Shown here: positions 15,369-21,870 of the stretch, one piece after another
How positions within the stretch are numbered: the stretch's first letter is position 1
Layout of the letters: each line of letters begins with the position of its first letter
Source of the DNA: DATFQI01 sp035264365
Lineage (GTDB): Bacteria; Actinomycetota; Thermoleophilia; Solirubrobacterales; Solirubrobacteraceae
Assembly: GCA_035264365.1 (NCBI GenBank)
Contig: DATFQI010000293.1
Span: forward strand, 1-25,050
Reading direction: 5' to 3'
DNA length: 25,050 nucleotides
Notes under the pieces: generated by a model
Database searches by the model: none
What the model was told of the DNA's origin: nothing
What the model saw: the letters and a program-made list of their open reading frames with translations, nothing else
Position numbers and translations under genes: made by a program

Positions 15369-16946
15369 CTACGGGGCGTGGGCCGCCGCGAGCGTGCGGC
15401 GCAGGCGCCCGTGCACGGCGAGCTCGGCCTCCAGCGGGGCCAGCACGAGCTCGTCCGCCACGGCGCCGACCCGCTCGTCGAGCGCGCGGCGCGCGCGGCG
15501 CGCCCGCCGGCGGGCGCCGAACCCGTTCGCGAGCCGGGCGAGGAACGCGACGACGATCCCCGCCAGCAGGCCGCCGCCGAGCAGTGCGGTCGGCGCCGGG
15601 ATGCCGGCGAGGTCCGGTGTCGGGACGACGTCGTCGAGCTGCAGGTAGCCCAGCGCCGCGAGCGCCGCGAGCCACAGCAGGCCGGCCAGGGCGACCGCCG
15701 CGAGCCCGAGCTGGAGCCAGCGGACCGGCGTCCACCAGCGCGGACGGGTCACGCGCAGCTGCGCGCCGGCCACGGCGCGGTCCAGCCGATCCGCGAGCTC
15801 GTCCTGCGCGGCCGTGGCGGCGCGGCGGGCCAGGGCGGGCCACGGGTCGGGCAGGCCGCGCGCGGCGTCGCCCGCGAGCGTGCGGAGGCCCGCGTCGACC
15901 TGCGCGCGCTGGACGCTCGTCGGCGCGGGGAGCGAGGTGCGGACGTCCTCGCGCGGGCCGTCGCCGAGCCGCAGCCGCTTCAGCGGATCGGGGCGCAGGC
16001 GCCGCACCCAGGTGATCCAGGGCAGGCCCGTCGCGAGAGCTCCGCGCCGCCGGTGTGCCGAGAGCGCGGCCGCCTCGACCGCCGGGAGGCCGGCGGCGGC
16101 GCCGAGCGTCGTGACCAGGCCGGCCCGGTCACCGCGGCGCAGGCCGGCGGGCTTGCCTTCGCCGGCCGCGCCGGCGAGCGCGTCGGCGGCGCCGTCCACG
16201 TCGGCGGACAGCCGCGCCAGCGCCGCCTCGCGGCGCGAGACCCGCTCGGCCAGCGCGTCGCGCAGAGCGCCCAGCCCGTCGCCCGTACGTGCCGAGGCCG
16301 TCAGCACCGGCACCGCATCGAGCCCCGCGCCGGCCAGCAGCCGCGCCAGGTCGTCGCGGGCGCGGTGCGCGTCGGCGCCGAGCCGGTCGCTCTGGTTGAG
16401 CACGACGAGCATCGCGGCCGCGTGCCCGGCCAGCGGCCGCAGGTACCGCTCGTGGAGCGCGGCGTCCGCGTACTTCTGCGGGTCGACGACCCACACGAGG
16501 AGGTCGACGAGGCGCACGAGCCGGTCGACCTCGAGCCGGTGCGCGCTCTCGACGGAGTCGAAGTCGGGCAGGTCGAGCAGGACGAGGCCGGCCGGCCCGC
16601 CGCCGTCGAGCGTGTGCCGCGACGGCACCTCGAGCCAGTCGAGCAGGCGCGTGTCGTCCGGGTCGGGAAGGCTCCAGATCGCGGCCGTGGCCGCCGACGT
16701 GGTCGGCCGCGTGACGCCTTCGCGTACGAGCGGCTGCCCGGCGAGCGCGTTGAACAGCGAGGACTTGCCGGCGCCGGTGGGGCCGGCGAGCGCCACCACG
16801 GTCGCCCCGAGGCCGTGCCCGAGCCGCTCGCCGGCCCTGCGCACGACCGCGCGTGCCGGCTCGGTCAGCGCGGCGTCGAGGCGGCCCTCCGCCAGCTCCG
16901 CAGCCTCGGCCAGCGCGGCCAGCCGCGACTCGAGGACACCGCTCAC
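15369..16946 (-). CDS. Membrane-associated GTPase (dynamin/YfjP-like), second of a pair
   Basis: A 525-residue GTPase. The G domain (about 45-290) has the P-loop AGPTGAGKSS (Gly55-Lys61-Ser62), a switch threonine region RPTTSAAT at 80-87, a G3-like LLDLPDFDSV (Asp125; DxPD instead of DxxG) and a proper G4 NQSD at 184-187. Two transmembrane helices lie at about 405-432 and 450-470, followed by a basic and helical tail. This layout resembles the tandem dynamin-like GTPases of actinobacteria (DynA/DynB-type), which act at membranes and septa; the equivalence is inference. The GTG start at 16946 overlaps the stop of the first GTPase as GTGA. The frame continues upstream but only as the antisense-frame shadow of the first GTPase. 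Two redox-enzyme genes follow within 11 and 9 nt. Confidence 0.83.
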   Translation of the reverse strand: MSGVLESRLAALAEAAELAEGRLDAALTEPARAVVRRAGERLGHGLGATVVALAGPTGAGKSSLFNALAGQPLVREGVTRPTTSAATAAIWSLPDPDDTRLLDWLEVPSRHTLDGGGPAGLVLLDLPDFDSVESAHRLEVDRLVRLVDLLVWVVDPQKYADAALHERYLRPLAGHAAAMLVVLNQSDRLGADAHRARDDLARLLAGAGLDAVPVLTASARTGDGLGALRDALAERVSRREAALARLSADVDGAADALAGAAGEGKPAGLRRGDRAGLVTTLGAAAGLPAVEAAALSAHRRRGALATGLPWITWVRRLRPDPLKRLRLGDGPREDVRTSLPAPTSVQRAQVDAGLRTLAGDAARGLPDPWPALARRAATAAQDELADRLDRAVAGAQLRVTRPRWWTPVRWLQLGLAAVALAGLLWLAALAALGYLQLDDVVPTPDLAGIPAPTALLGGGLLAGIVVAFLARLANGFGARRRARRARRALDERVGAVADELVLAPLEAELAVHGRLRRTLAAAHAP

Positions 16947-18628
16947 CGGGCCCGCTCGAGCTCGTCGACGACGGCCCGCAGCCGGTCCGTGCTCGCCTGG
17001 CCCGGAGCGGCGCGCGCCAGCAGCGCCTCGTAGCGCCGCGCCTCCGAGTCCAGCAGCACGTCGGCGCGCCGCAGCAGGTCCTCGCGCGCCTTCTCGGCGA
17101 GGGTGCGGACCGCCTGGTCGCCCAGCAGCGCCTCCAGTACACGCTGGCCGGCCGCCGAGGTGCCGCCCGCGATCGCGACCTCCGCGCCGGTCAGCCCGCC
17201 CGTGTGGGCGAACACCGCGAGCATGACGACGAGGCCCGCGCCGTTGACCCCCAGCGAGGCGATGCGCGCCGCCGAGCGCTTCCCGGCTGCCTCCTGGCTG
17301 ACGAGCTCGAACACCCCGCCCTGCCACGCGCGAACCTCCGCGCGGGTCCGCTCGAGCAGGTCGGGCGAGGCGGCGTCCAGCCGCGGCGCGTCCTCCAGCA
17401 GCGCGCGTCCGGCCGGCCGTGCGCGCCACGCCGCCGCGGCCCGCTCGGCCGCGCGATCCGCCGCCGCGTAGACGACGGCGTCGACGCTGGACTCGACGGC
17501 GGTCCGCAGCTCCTGCTCGGCTGCCGGGGCACCCGTGAGGAACGAGCGCACGCGGTCGCGCAGCCGCCCGAGCCGCGACTCGAGCGCACGCATCAGGTCG
17601 CCGGTGCCGATCACGTCGTGCCAGCGCGCGAGCACCTCGCCGCGCAGCAGCGCGCCGCTGCGGACCGCCTCGCTGATGTCCTCGAGCCCGTTCGCATAGG
17701 CGCGCTGCACGTCCTCGCGCAGCGCCGCCTCGGCCTCCGCCTGCTCGGCGAGCGCCGCGACGACGACCCCGGTGCGGCCGGGCAGGCTGTCCAGCGCACC
17801 TGTCAGCGTGCGGCGCACGAGCTCCGCGCGCGCCTGCCCGTCGGCGGCGAGCCCGTCGAGCCAGGCGCGGACGGGCGCGAGCGCATCGCGCGGGAGCCGT
17901 CCGCCCTCGAGCGCCGTCTCCTCGACGACGAGCAGCTCCGCGTCGCGCAGGCCGCGGTCGGCGAGCATCGCGCGCAGGTGGGCGACGACCTCCTCGATCC
18001 CCTCGGGCGGCACCCGGTCGAGCACCAGCGAGAGCGCGGTGCCGCGTTCGCGGGCGGTCTGCAGCAGGTCCCACGGGACCGCGTCCGCGTAGCGCGCCGC
18101 GGTGGTCACGAACAGCCAGGCGTCAGCGGCCGAGAGCAGCTGGCGCGACAGCGTGCGGTTGGCCTCGACCACGGAGTCGATGTCGGGGGAGTCGAGCAGG
18201 GCGAGGCCGGCGGGGAGCGCGGTGGTGGGCACGAGCTGCAGCGAGCCCGGCGTCGTGGATACGCCGCGCGTGCGGCTCATGCCGGGCAGGACCCGGTCGT
18301 CCTCGAACCACGGCACGTCGTCGGGGTGGCACACGAGCACGGGAGCGCGGGTCGTGGGTCGCAGCACGCCCGCCGGGCTCACGTCTTCGCCGACGAGGCT
18401 GTTGACCAGCGTCGACTTGCCGGCCCCGGTCGAGCCGCCCACCACCATGAGCAGCGGCGCCTCCATCCGCGCGATCCGCGGGAGCAGGTAGTCCTCGATC
18501 TGATCCACGAGCTCGCGACGCGCCGCGTCCGCGGCGTCGCGGCCGGGCACGGCGAGCGTGAGCTCGGCCGCGCGCAGCGCCGCCGCGAGATCGGCGAGCG
18601 CGGCTGGGACGACCCCGTCCGTGGTCAT
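16943..18628 (-). CDS. Dynamin-like GTPase, first of a pair, with degenerate G4 motif
   Basis: A 561-residue protein. The G domain (about 55-270) has the P-loop VGGSTGAGKST (Gly65-Lys71-Ser72), the switch RPTTRAP at 90-96 and the G3-like LLDSPDIDSV (Asp146). At the place of the guanine-specificity motif NKxD it has SLVLDRVPPEG (about 200-210), so nucleotide specificity may be altered. A long helical region follows (about 280-450). A short hydrophobic hairpin (about 470-500, LGVNGAGLVVMLAVFAHTGG) suits membrane insertion, and then comes a helical tail. Paired with the downstream GTPase by a 4-nt overlap, it could form a hetero-oligomer like bacterial dynamins. The promoter should lie in the 88-bp gap shared with the divergent PAAR-like gene. 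The family assignment is good; the biological role is unproven. Confidence 0.8.
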   Translation of the reverse strand: MTTDGVVPAALADLAAALRAAELTLAVPGRDAADAARRELVDQIEDYLLPRIARMEAPLLMVVGGSTGAGKSTLVNSLVGEDVSPAGVLRPTTRAPVLVCHPDDVPWFEDDRVLPGMSRTRGVSTTPGSLQLVPTTALPAGLALLDSPDIDSVVEANRTLSRQLLSAADAWLFVTTAARYADAVPWDLLQTARERGTALSLVLDRVPPEGIEEVVAHLRAMLADRGLRDAELLVVEETALEGGRLPRDALAPVRAWLDGLAADGQARAELVRRTLTGALDSLPGRTGVVVAALAEQAEAEAALREDVQRAYANGLEDISEAVRSGALLRGEVLARWHDVIGTGDLMRALESRLGRLRDRVRSFLTGAPAAEQELRTAVESSVDAVVYAAADRAAERAAAAWRARPAGRALLEDAPRLDAASPDLLERTRAEVRAWQGGVFELVSQEAAGKRSAARIASLGVNGAGLVVMLAVFAHTGGLTGAEVAIAGGTSAAGQRVLEALLGDQAVRTLAEKAREDLLRRADVLLDSEARRYEALLARAAPGQASTDRLRAVVDELERAR

Positions 18629-18680
18629 GGACCGAACGATGCCCGAAGGGGCCTCCAGAGCAACTTCTCGCCCCGGGCGC

Positions 18681-18710
18681 TTGACCCGGGAGGTCGGCGG
18701 CGGGGATCAT
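18681..18710 (+). promoter_or_regulatory. Candidate promoter of the PAAR-like gene (leaderless)
   Basis: TTGACC (18681-18686) and GATCAT (18705-18710) are 18 bp apart. RNA would start about 7 nt later, at the ATG 18717, so the message may lack a leader. The -35 lies within a CCCGGG-7 nt-CCCGGG inverted repeat (18672-18690) that could be an operator. The divergent GTPase operon starts on the other side. Confidence 0.4.
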
Positions 18711-18716
18711 CGCGCC

Positions 18717-19073
18717 ATGCCGCCGATCGTGAACGCCTCCGCCGTGATCACCTGCTGTCACGCCGGTCCGGTGGTCGTGATCCCCAAGCAGACCAAGGTC
18801 CTGATCGGTGGGGCGCCCGCGATCTGCGCGGGCGACATCGCAGGCAATCCGACGACGTGCCCGGTGCCGCCCTCGCCGGCCTCCAAGCCCTGCACGACCT
18901 CGACGGTGCTGCCCGTCCCGGGGGCGTCCGTCTCGACGAAGGTCATGGTCATGGGCAAGCCGGTCATGCTCGGCAACCCGTCCGTGCCCGGGGTCACCGA
19001 CGGCGCGCCGGTGCCGTGCCCGACGCTGATGGTCACCTTCCCGGGCCAGGTCCAGGTCATCGCGACGATGTGA
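18717..19073 (+). CDS. PAAR-like (DUF4280-like) protein
   Basis: A 118-residue protein rich in Gly, Pro, Val and Thr, with beta-repeat spacing. It runs MPPIVNASAVITCCHAG, then KVLIGGAPAICAGDIAGNPTTCPVPPSPASKPC, then KVMVMGKPVMLGNPSVPG. The twin 'K-V-(L/M)-(I/V)-x-G-x-P-x' strands and scattered Cys/His (C13, C14, H15, C37, C48, C59, C101) resemble PAAR-like DUF4280 proteins, which form metal-bound conical tips on contractile injection systems. No tube, sheath, baseplate or toxin gene is near, so this is an orphan tip or has another job. The ATG at 18717 starts at the conserved MPP. Neighbours are the divergent GTPase pair and the PilZ gene 61 nt downstream. The fold assignment is moderately sure and the function is open. 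Confidence 0.65.
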   Translation: MPPIVNASAVITCCHAGPVVVIPKQTKVLIGGAPAICAGDIAGNPTTCPVPPSPASKPCTTSTVLPVPGASVSTKVMVMGKPVMLGNPSVPGVTDGAPVPCPTLMVTFPGQVQVIATM

Positions 19074-19134
19074 GGCCCGGAGCGTCAGCGCCCGGACGTT
19101 GCGGGAGCGGCGCGCCCGCGGGACCATCATCGAC

Positions 19135-19437
19135 ATGACGGACGACCGCCGGCAGGTCACGCGCGAGGCGATGGTCGTCCCCTGCACCCTGCGCCGGCAG
19201 AGGGGCCGAGCGATCCACTGCGAGACGATCGACCTCGGCGAGGGCGGGATGGCGGTGGCCAGCGACCGCCCGCTCGCGCCCGACGAGCTCGTCGTCTTCG
19301 ACCTCCCCGCCGTGCGCGGCCGCGCGCGCGTTCTGCGCGAGCAGGCCTACCACGTGTACGCGCTTCGCTTCGAGGCGATGCAGGCCGAGGCGCGCGACGC
19401 GCTCTCCCGGCTCGTCTCGCAGGACCTGCGCCACTAG
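19135..19437 (+). CDS. PilZ-domain protein
   Basis: A 100-residue single-domain protein. It has the c-di-GMP-binding RxxxR motif (Arg6-Arg10, RRQVTR). The second motif appears as DLGEGG (33-38), in which the serine of the usual (D/N)xSxxG is glycine. The following strands read MAVASDRPLAPDELVVFDLP and ARVLREQAYHVYALRFEAM, the rest of a PilZ barrel. It likely binds cyclic di-GMP, perhaps with altered affinity, and passes the signal to a partner protein. I start at the ATG 19135, right before the RxxxR strand; a TTG at 19099 would add 12 residues without family support. No partner gene is obvious. The gene ends 70 nt before the phased repeat array. Confidence 0.82.
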   Translation: MTDDRRQVTREAMVVPCTLRRQRGRAIHCETIDLGEGGMAVASDRPLAPDELVVFDLPAVRGRARVLREQAYHVYALRFEAMQAEARDALSRLVSQDLRH

Positions 19438-19682
19438 GCCGCGCGGCGAGACGGGCGAACATCAACGGCGGCTGGGTAAGGGGGTGGAGAGGCCGGCCGC
19501 GGTGACGTTCCGTCCAGTACGCGGCGCCCGAAAATCGACTGTACGGAAAGTACGGGTAGCCGGAACCTTCCGTACAGTCGATCTCCAGCTGTGCGCCGCT
19601 GTGCGGAACGGCTGCAACCGACGCCGCGGGCGCGCATCCTCACACCCCCACCCAGCCGCAGTTCCCGAACCCTCGACGCGGC
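19438..19682. other. 245-bp non-coding gap between convergent genes
   Basis: The largest gap in the window. Apart from the phased array at 19508-19608 I see no supported gene, tRNA or classical terminator. The open frames crossing it are shadows: the inverted repeats make both strands translate to similar STVRK/FRTVD words. Confidence 0.7.
19508..19608. repeat. Four 11-bp elements at exact 30-bp steps, alternating orientation
   Basis: Elements TTCCGTCCAGT (19508-19518), ACTGTACGGAA (19538-19548), TTCCGTACAGT (19568-19578) and GCTGTGCGGAA (19598-19608) start 30 bp apart, each separated by a 19-bp spacer of unrelated sequence. Elements 2 and 4 are inverted copies of 1 and 3. Elements 2 and 3 extend to a perfect 15-bp inverted repeat (19534-19548 with 19568-19582). 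In RNA, 1:2, 2:3 or 3:4 can pair. The array lies between the convergent 3' ends of the PilZ gene and the Tat-exported protein gene. It could be a multi-site operator, a bidirectional terminator or a structured RNA; no T-tract is present. Confidence 0.8.
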
Positions 19683-21800
19683 TCAAGCGCCGAGCCGCCG
19701 CGCCACCTCTGCGGCGCGCTCGGCGGTGGCGGCCGGCGCGATCCGCGCGCGCAGCTCGCGCCCGGGCATCGCCACCGCCAGCGTCGGGCCCGGCCGCGGC
19801 GCGGACGGCTGGCGCGCGACCCGCCGCGCGGCCGCGCGGCCGCCGCCGGCCAGAACGAGCACGTAGCCGCCGCGCGGCCCGGCGAGGTGGAAGTAGCGCA
19901 CCGCGGAGGCCTGCACGGCGCCGGCCGCCGGCAGCACGAGGCGACTCCCGTCGGCGAGCACCGCGGTGACGCTCGCGGCCGTGCCGCCCCAGCTCGGGAA
20001 CAGCGCCTCGGCCAGCAGCCGCCGGCGGCCGCGCGCGACGGTCCAGGTGCTCTCGATGAACGCGGCGGTGAAGCGATGCCGCACGGTCACCTCGCTGCCG
20101 CCGCCGGCCACGCGCCCGACCGCCTCGAGCGCGCCGAAAGGACCCGCGTCCGGGCTCGCGGGCAGCCGCCGCGTCCGCGTCACCCGGCCGTGCGGCGAGC
20201 GGACCAGGTGCACTCGGGCGTCGCGCTGCGCGCCCTGAGTCGCGAGCACGCGGCGGCGGCCGGGGCGCCGCAGCACCACGCCGAACGCTGCCGGCGGACG
20301 GCCGCCGACGCCGCCGACCGGTACGCCGGCCGGGTCGAACAGCCGCGCGAGGTCGATCCCGCCGTAGGGGACCGCGCCGTAGTTGTCGGCCAGGATCGCC
20401 GCGGAGTAGCGGCGCGTGCTGACGCTCAGGCGCCCGATGTCGGCGTCGAACGAGTAGAAGGACGGCGGCGCCTCGGCGTCCATGTCGGCGAGGCCGAGGG
20501 TGAGCGCGCGCATCGCGTTCGCGCCCATCCGCGCGACGTAGGCCCGGCGGCTGCCGACGCCCTGGTACGACTCGCCGACGTCGTAGAGGTGCGTGGAGGG
20601 CAGGTGCCGCGGCTCGAGCGGCTCGCAGCGGACCGCGAACTGCCACAGCGCGCGGTCGAAGACGTACTTGGCCCAGGCGCCCTGGCGCGGATGCAGCCAG
20701 AAGCGCGGCGAGTTCGCGAGCGCCAGCAGCCCCTGCTGCGCGTAGGCCCACGTCTTGGCCTTCATCCAGCGCGCGAAGCCCAGCCCGCTGTCCCAGCTGA
20801 GCATGCCGTTGTGCATCCAGTAGCCGAACTGGACGCGCGCCGCCCACGCGCGCAGCACGCGCATGTCGGCCGCCGGCAACGGGCGCATCCCGGCGCGCAG
20901 CGCCTGCTCGTACCAGACGATGAAGTGCAGCGTGATGTTCGCGTACTCCGCCGAGTCGAGGTTCTTCTGCGAGCCGGCGTAGGTGACCTGGTACTGGAAG
21001 CGGTAGCTCGGCGACAGGTTGCGTGCCCAGCCGTGCTCCAGCGGCCGCCGCGCGCCGGCGACGAAGCGCCGGACGTGGCGGCGGTAGTCGGCCTGCAGCA
21101 GCTCCGGGTTCCCGGTGAGCGCCGCGGCGTACGCGTACAGCTCGGCGTTCCAGTTGATCTGGTTCAGCCGCACGTACGGGTAGCGGAAGAACGGCCCGCG
21201 GGCGACGGCGTCGACGACCGCCGCGATCCGCCCCTCGAGCTCCGGCCCGAGCCCGAGCACGGCGCGCGCCCGCCACGCCGCGAACAGGCCCTCGGCGACC
21301 TTCGGGTCGTAGGCCTTGTCCATCGGGCTGTCGAGCTTGTCGATGTTCCCGACCCAGCCCGGCGTGTGGAACATCTTGTCGGGGTGCGGCAGCGTGGCGC
21401 CGTCGAAGTAGGGCGGCGACTCGAGCAGCCGCGCGGCCAGCAGCCGGGCCCGCTCGTCGTTGCGCGACGGCCCGTCGTAGCCGCGCTCGGCCGCGGTCGC
21501 GTGGATCGTCAGCATCGCCCCGTTGTAGATCGAGTCGATCCCGCCGCCGCCGGCGCTGTAGGCGCGCTCCTCTGGCACCCACGTGCGGTCCAGCCGGCGC
21601 ACGGCCTCGTCGGCGACGCCGAGGTAGTCCGCCGCGCGCAGCGGCGGGTCGGGCAGCTGCAGCGCGGGCCACGGGGCGACCTCGACCGCCGGCGCGCCCG
21701 CGCGGGCGAGACCCCCCGTTCCGGGGAGGGCGGAGGCGGCGACGGCGGCGCCTGACGCCTGGGCGGCCCGGGCGAGGAGGGTGCGGCGGGTGAACGGCAT
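19683..21800 (-). CDS. Tat-exported protein of unknown function, possibly carbohydrate-active
   Basis: A 705-residue protein with a twin-arginine signal (MPFTRRTLLARAAQASG, then a hydrophobic Ala-rich stretch, cleavage around residue 35). It should therefore fold in the cytoplasm and be exported. The first ~430 mature residues are mostly helical and Trp/Tyr/Asn-rich (GAMLTIHATAAERGYDG, RLNQINWNAELYAYAAALTG, NITLHFIVWYEQAL, GYWMHNGMLSWDSG). The last ~250 residues look beta-rich (VTVRHRFTAAFIESTWTVARGRRRLLAEALFPSWGG). A helical toroid plus beta-sandwich is the layout of polysaccharide lyases such as PL8 and of heparinase-like proteins, but I cannot recognise a catalytic motif with certainty. 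The ATG at 21800 is chosen by the Tat signal; the frame is open upstream only as a shadow. It is divergent from the aldehyde dehydrogenase gene. Confidence 0.72.
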   Translation of the reverse strand: MPFTRRTLLARAAQASGAAVAASALPGTGGLARAGAPAVEVAPWPALQLPDPPLRAADYLGVADEAVRRLDRTWVPEERAYSAGGGGIDSIYNGAMLTIHATAAERGYDGPSRNDERARLLAARLLESPPYFDGATLPHPDKMFHTPGWVGNIDKLDSPMDKAYDPKVAEGLFAAWRARAVLGLGPELEGRIAAVVDAVARGPFFRYPYVRLNQINWNAELYAYAAALTGNPELLQADYRRHVRRFVAGARRPLEHGWARNLSPSYRFQYQVTYAGSQKNLDSAEYANITLHFIVWYEQALRAGMRPLPAADMRVLRAWAARVQFGYWMHNGMLSWDSGLGFARWMKAKTWAYAQQGLLALANSPRFWLHPRQGAWAKYVFDRALWQFAVRCEPLEPRHLPSTHLYDVGESYQGVGSRRAYVARMGANAMRALTLGLADMDAEAPPSFYSFDADIGRLSVSTRRYSAAILADNYGAVPYGGIDLARLFDPAGVPVGGVGGRPPAAFGVVLRRPGRRRVLATQGAQRDARVHLVRSPHGRVTRTRRLPASPDAGPFGALEAVGRVAGGGSEVTVRHRFTAAFIESTWTVARGRRRLLAEALFPSWGGTAASVTAVLADGSRLVLPAAGAVQASAVRYFHLAGPRGGYVLVLAGGGRAAARRVARQPSAPRPGPTLAVAMPGRELRARIAPAATAERAAEVARRLGA

Positions 21801-21855
21801 GTAGGGAGGCGGCGGATGCTCCCCGGACGGCCGGGGTTGCGTCAAGGTCCGACGT

Positions 21856-21862
21856 GGAAGGA
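21856..21862 (+). promoter_or_regulatory. Shine-Dalgarno site of the aldehyde dehydrogenase gene
   Basis: GGAAGGA, 8 nt before the ATG at 21871, fixes that start. On the minus strand TTGACG (21845-21840) followed 18 bp later by GAGCAT is a weak promoter candidate for the divergent Tat-exported protein gene. Confidence 0.7.
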
Positions 21863-21870
21863 TCCTGACC

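Noticed and set aside
15358..15843. N-terminal extension of the D-2-hydroxyacid dehydrogenase
   Set aside because: It overlaps the GTPase gene in another frame and is low-complexity Arg/Ala sequence; the normal first strand starts at the ATG 15357.
16947..18074. Upstream extension of the second GTPase to 901 residues
   Set aside because: This part is the out-of-frame shadow of the first GTPase on the same strand. The GTG at 16946 with a GTGA overlap and the onset of recognisable protein mark the true start.
19534..19582. Simple rho-independent terminator interpretation of the 15-bp inverted repeat
   Set aside because: A 19-nt loop and no T-tract on either strand make a standard intrinsic terminator unlikely, although termination of another kind stays possible.
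19508..19608. CRISPR interpretation of the 30-bp-spaced repeats
   Set aside because: Units are only 11 bp, alternate in orientation, number four, and there are no cas genes.
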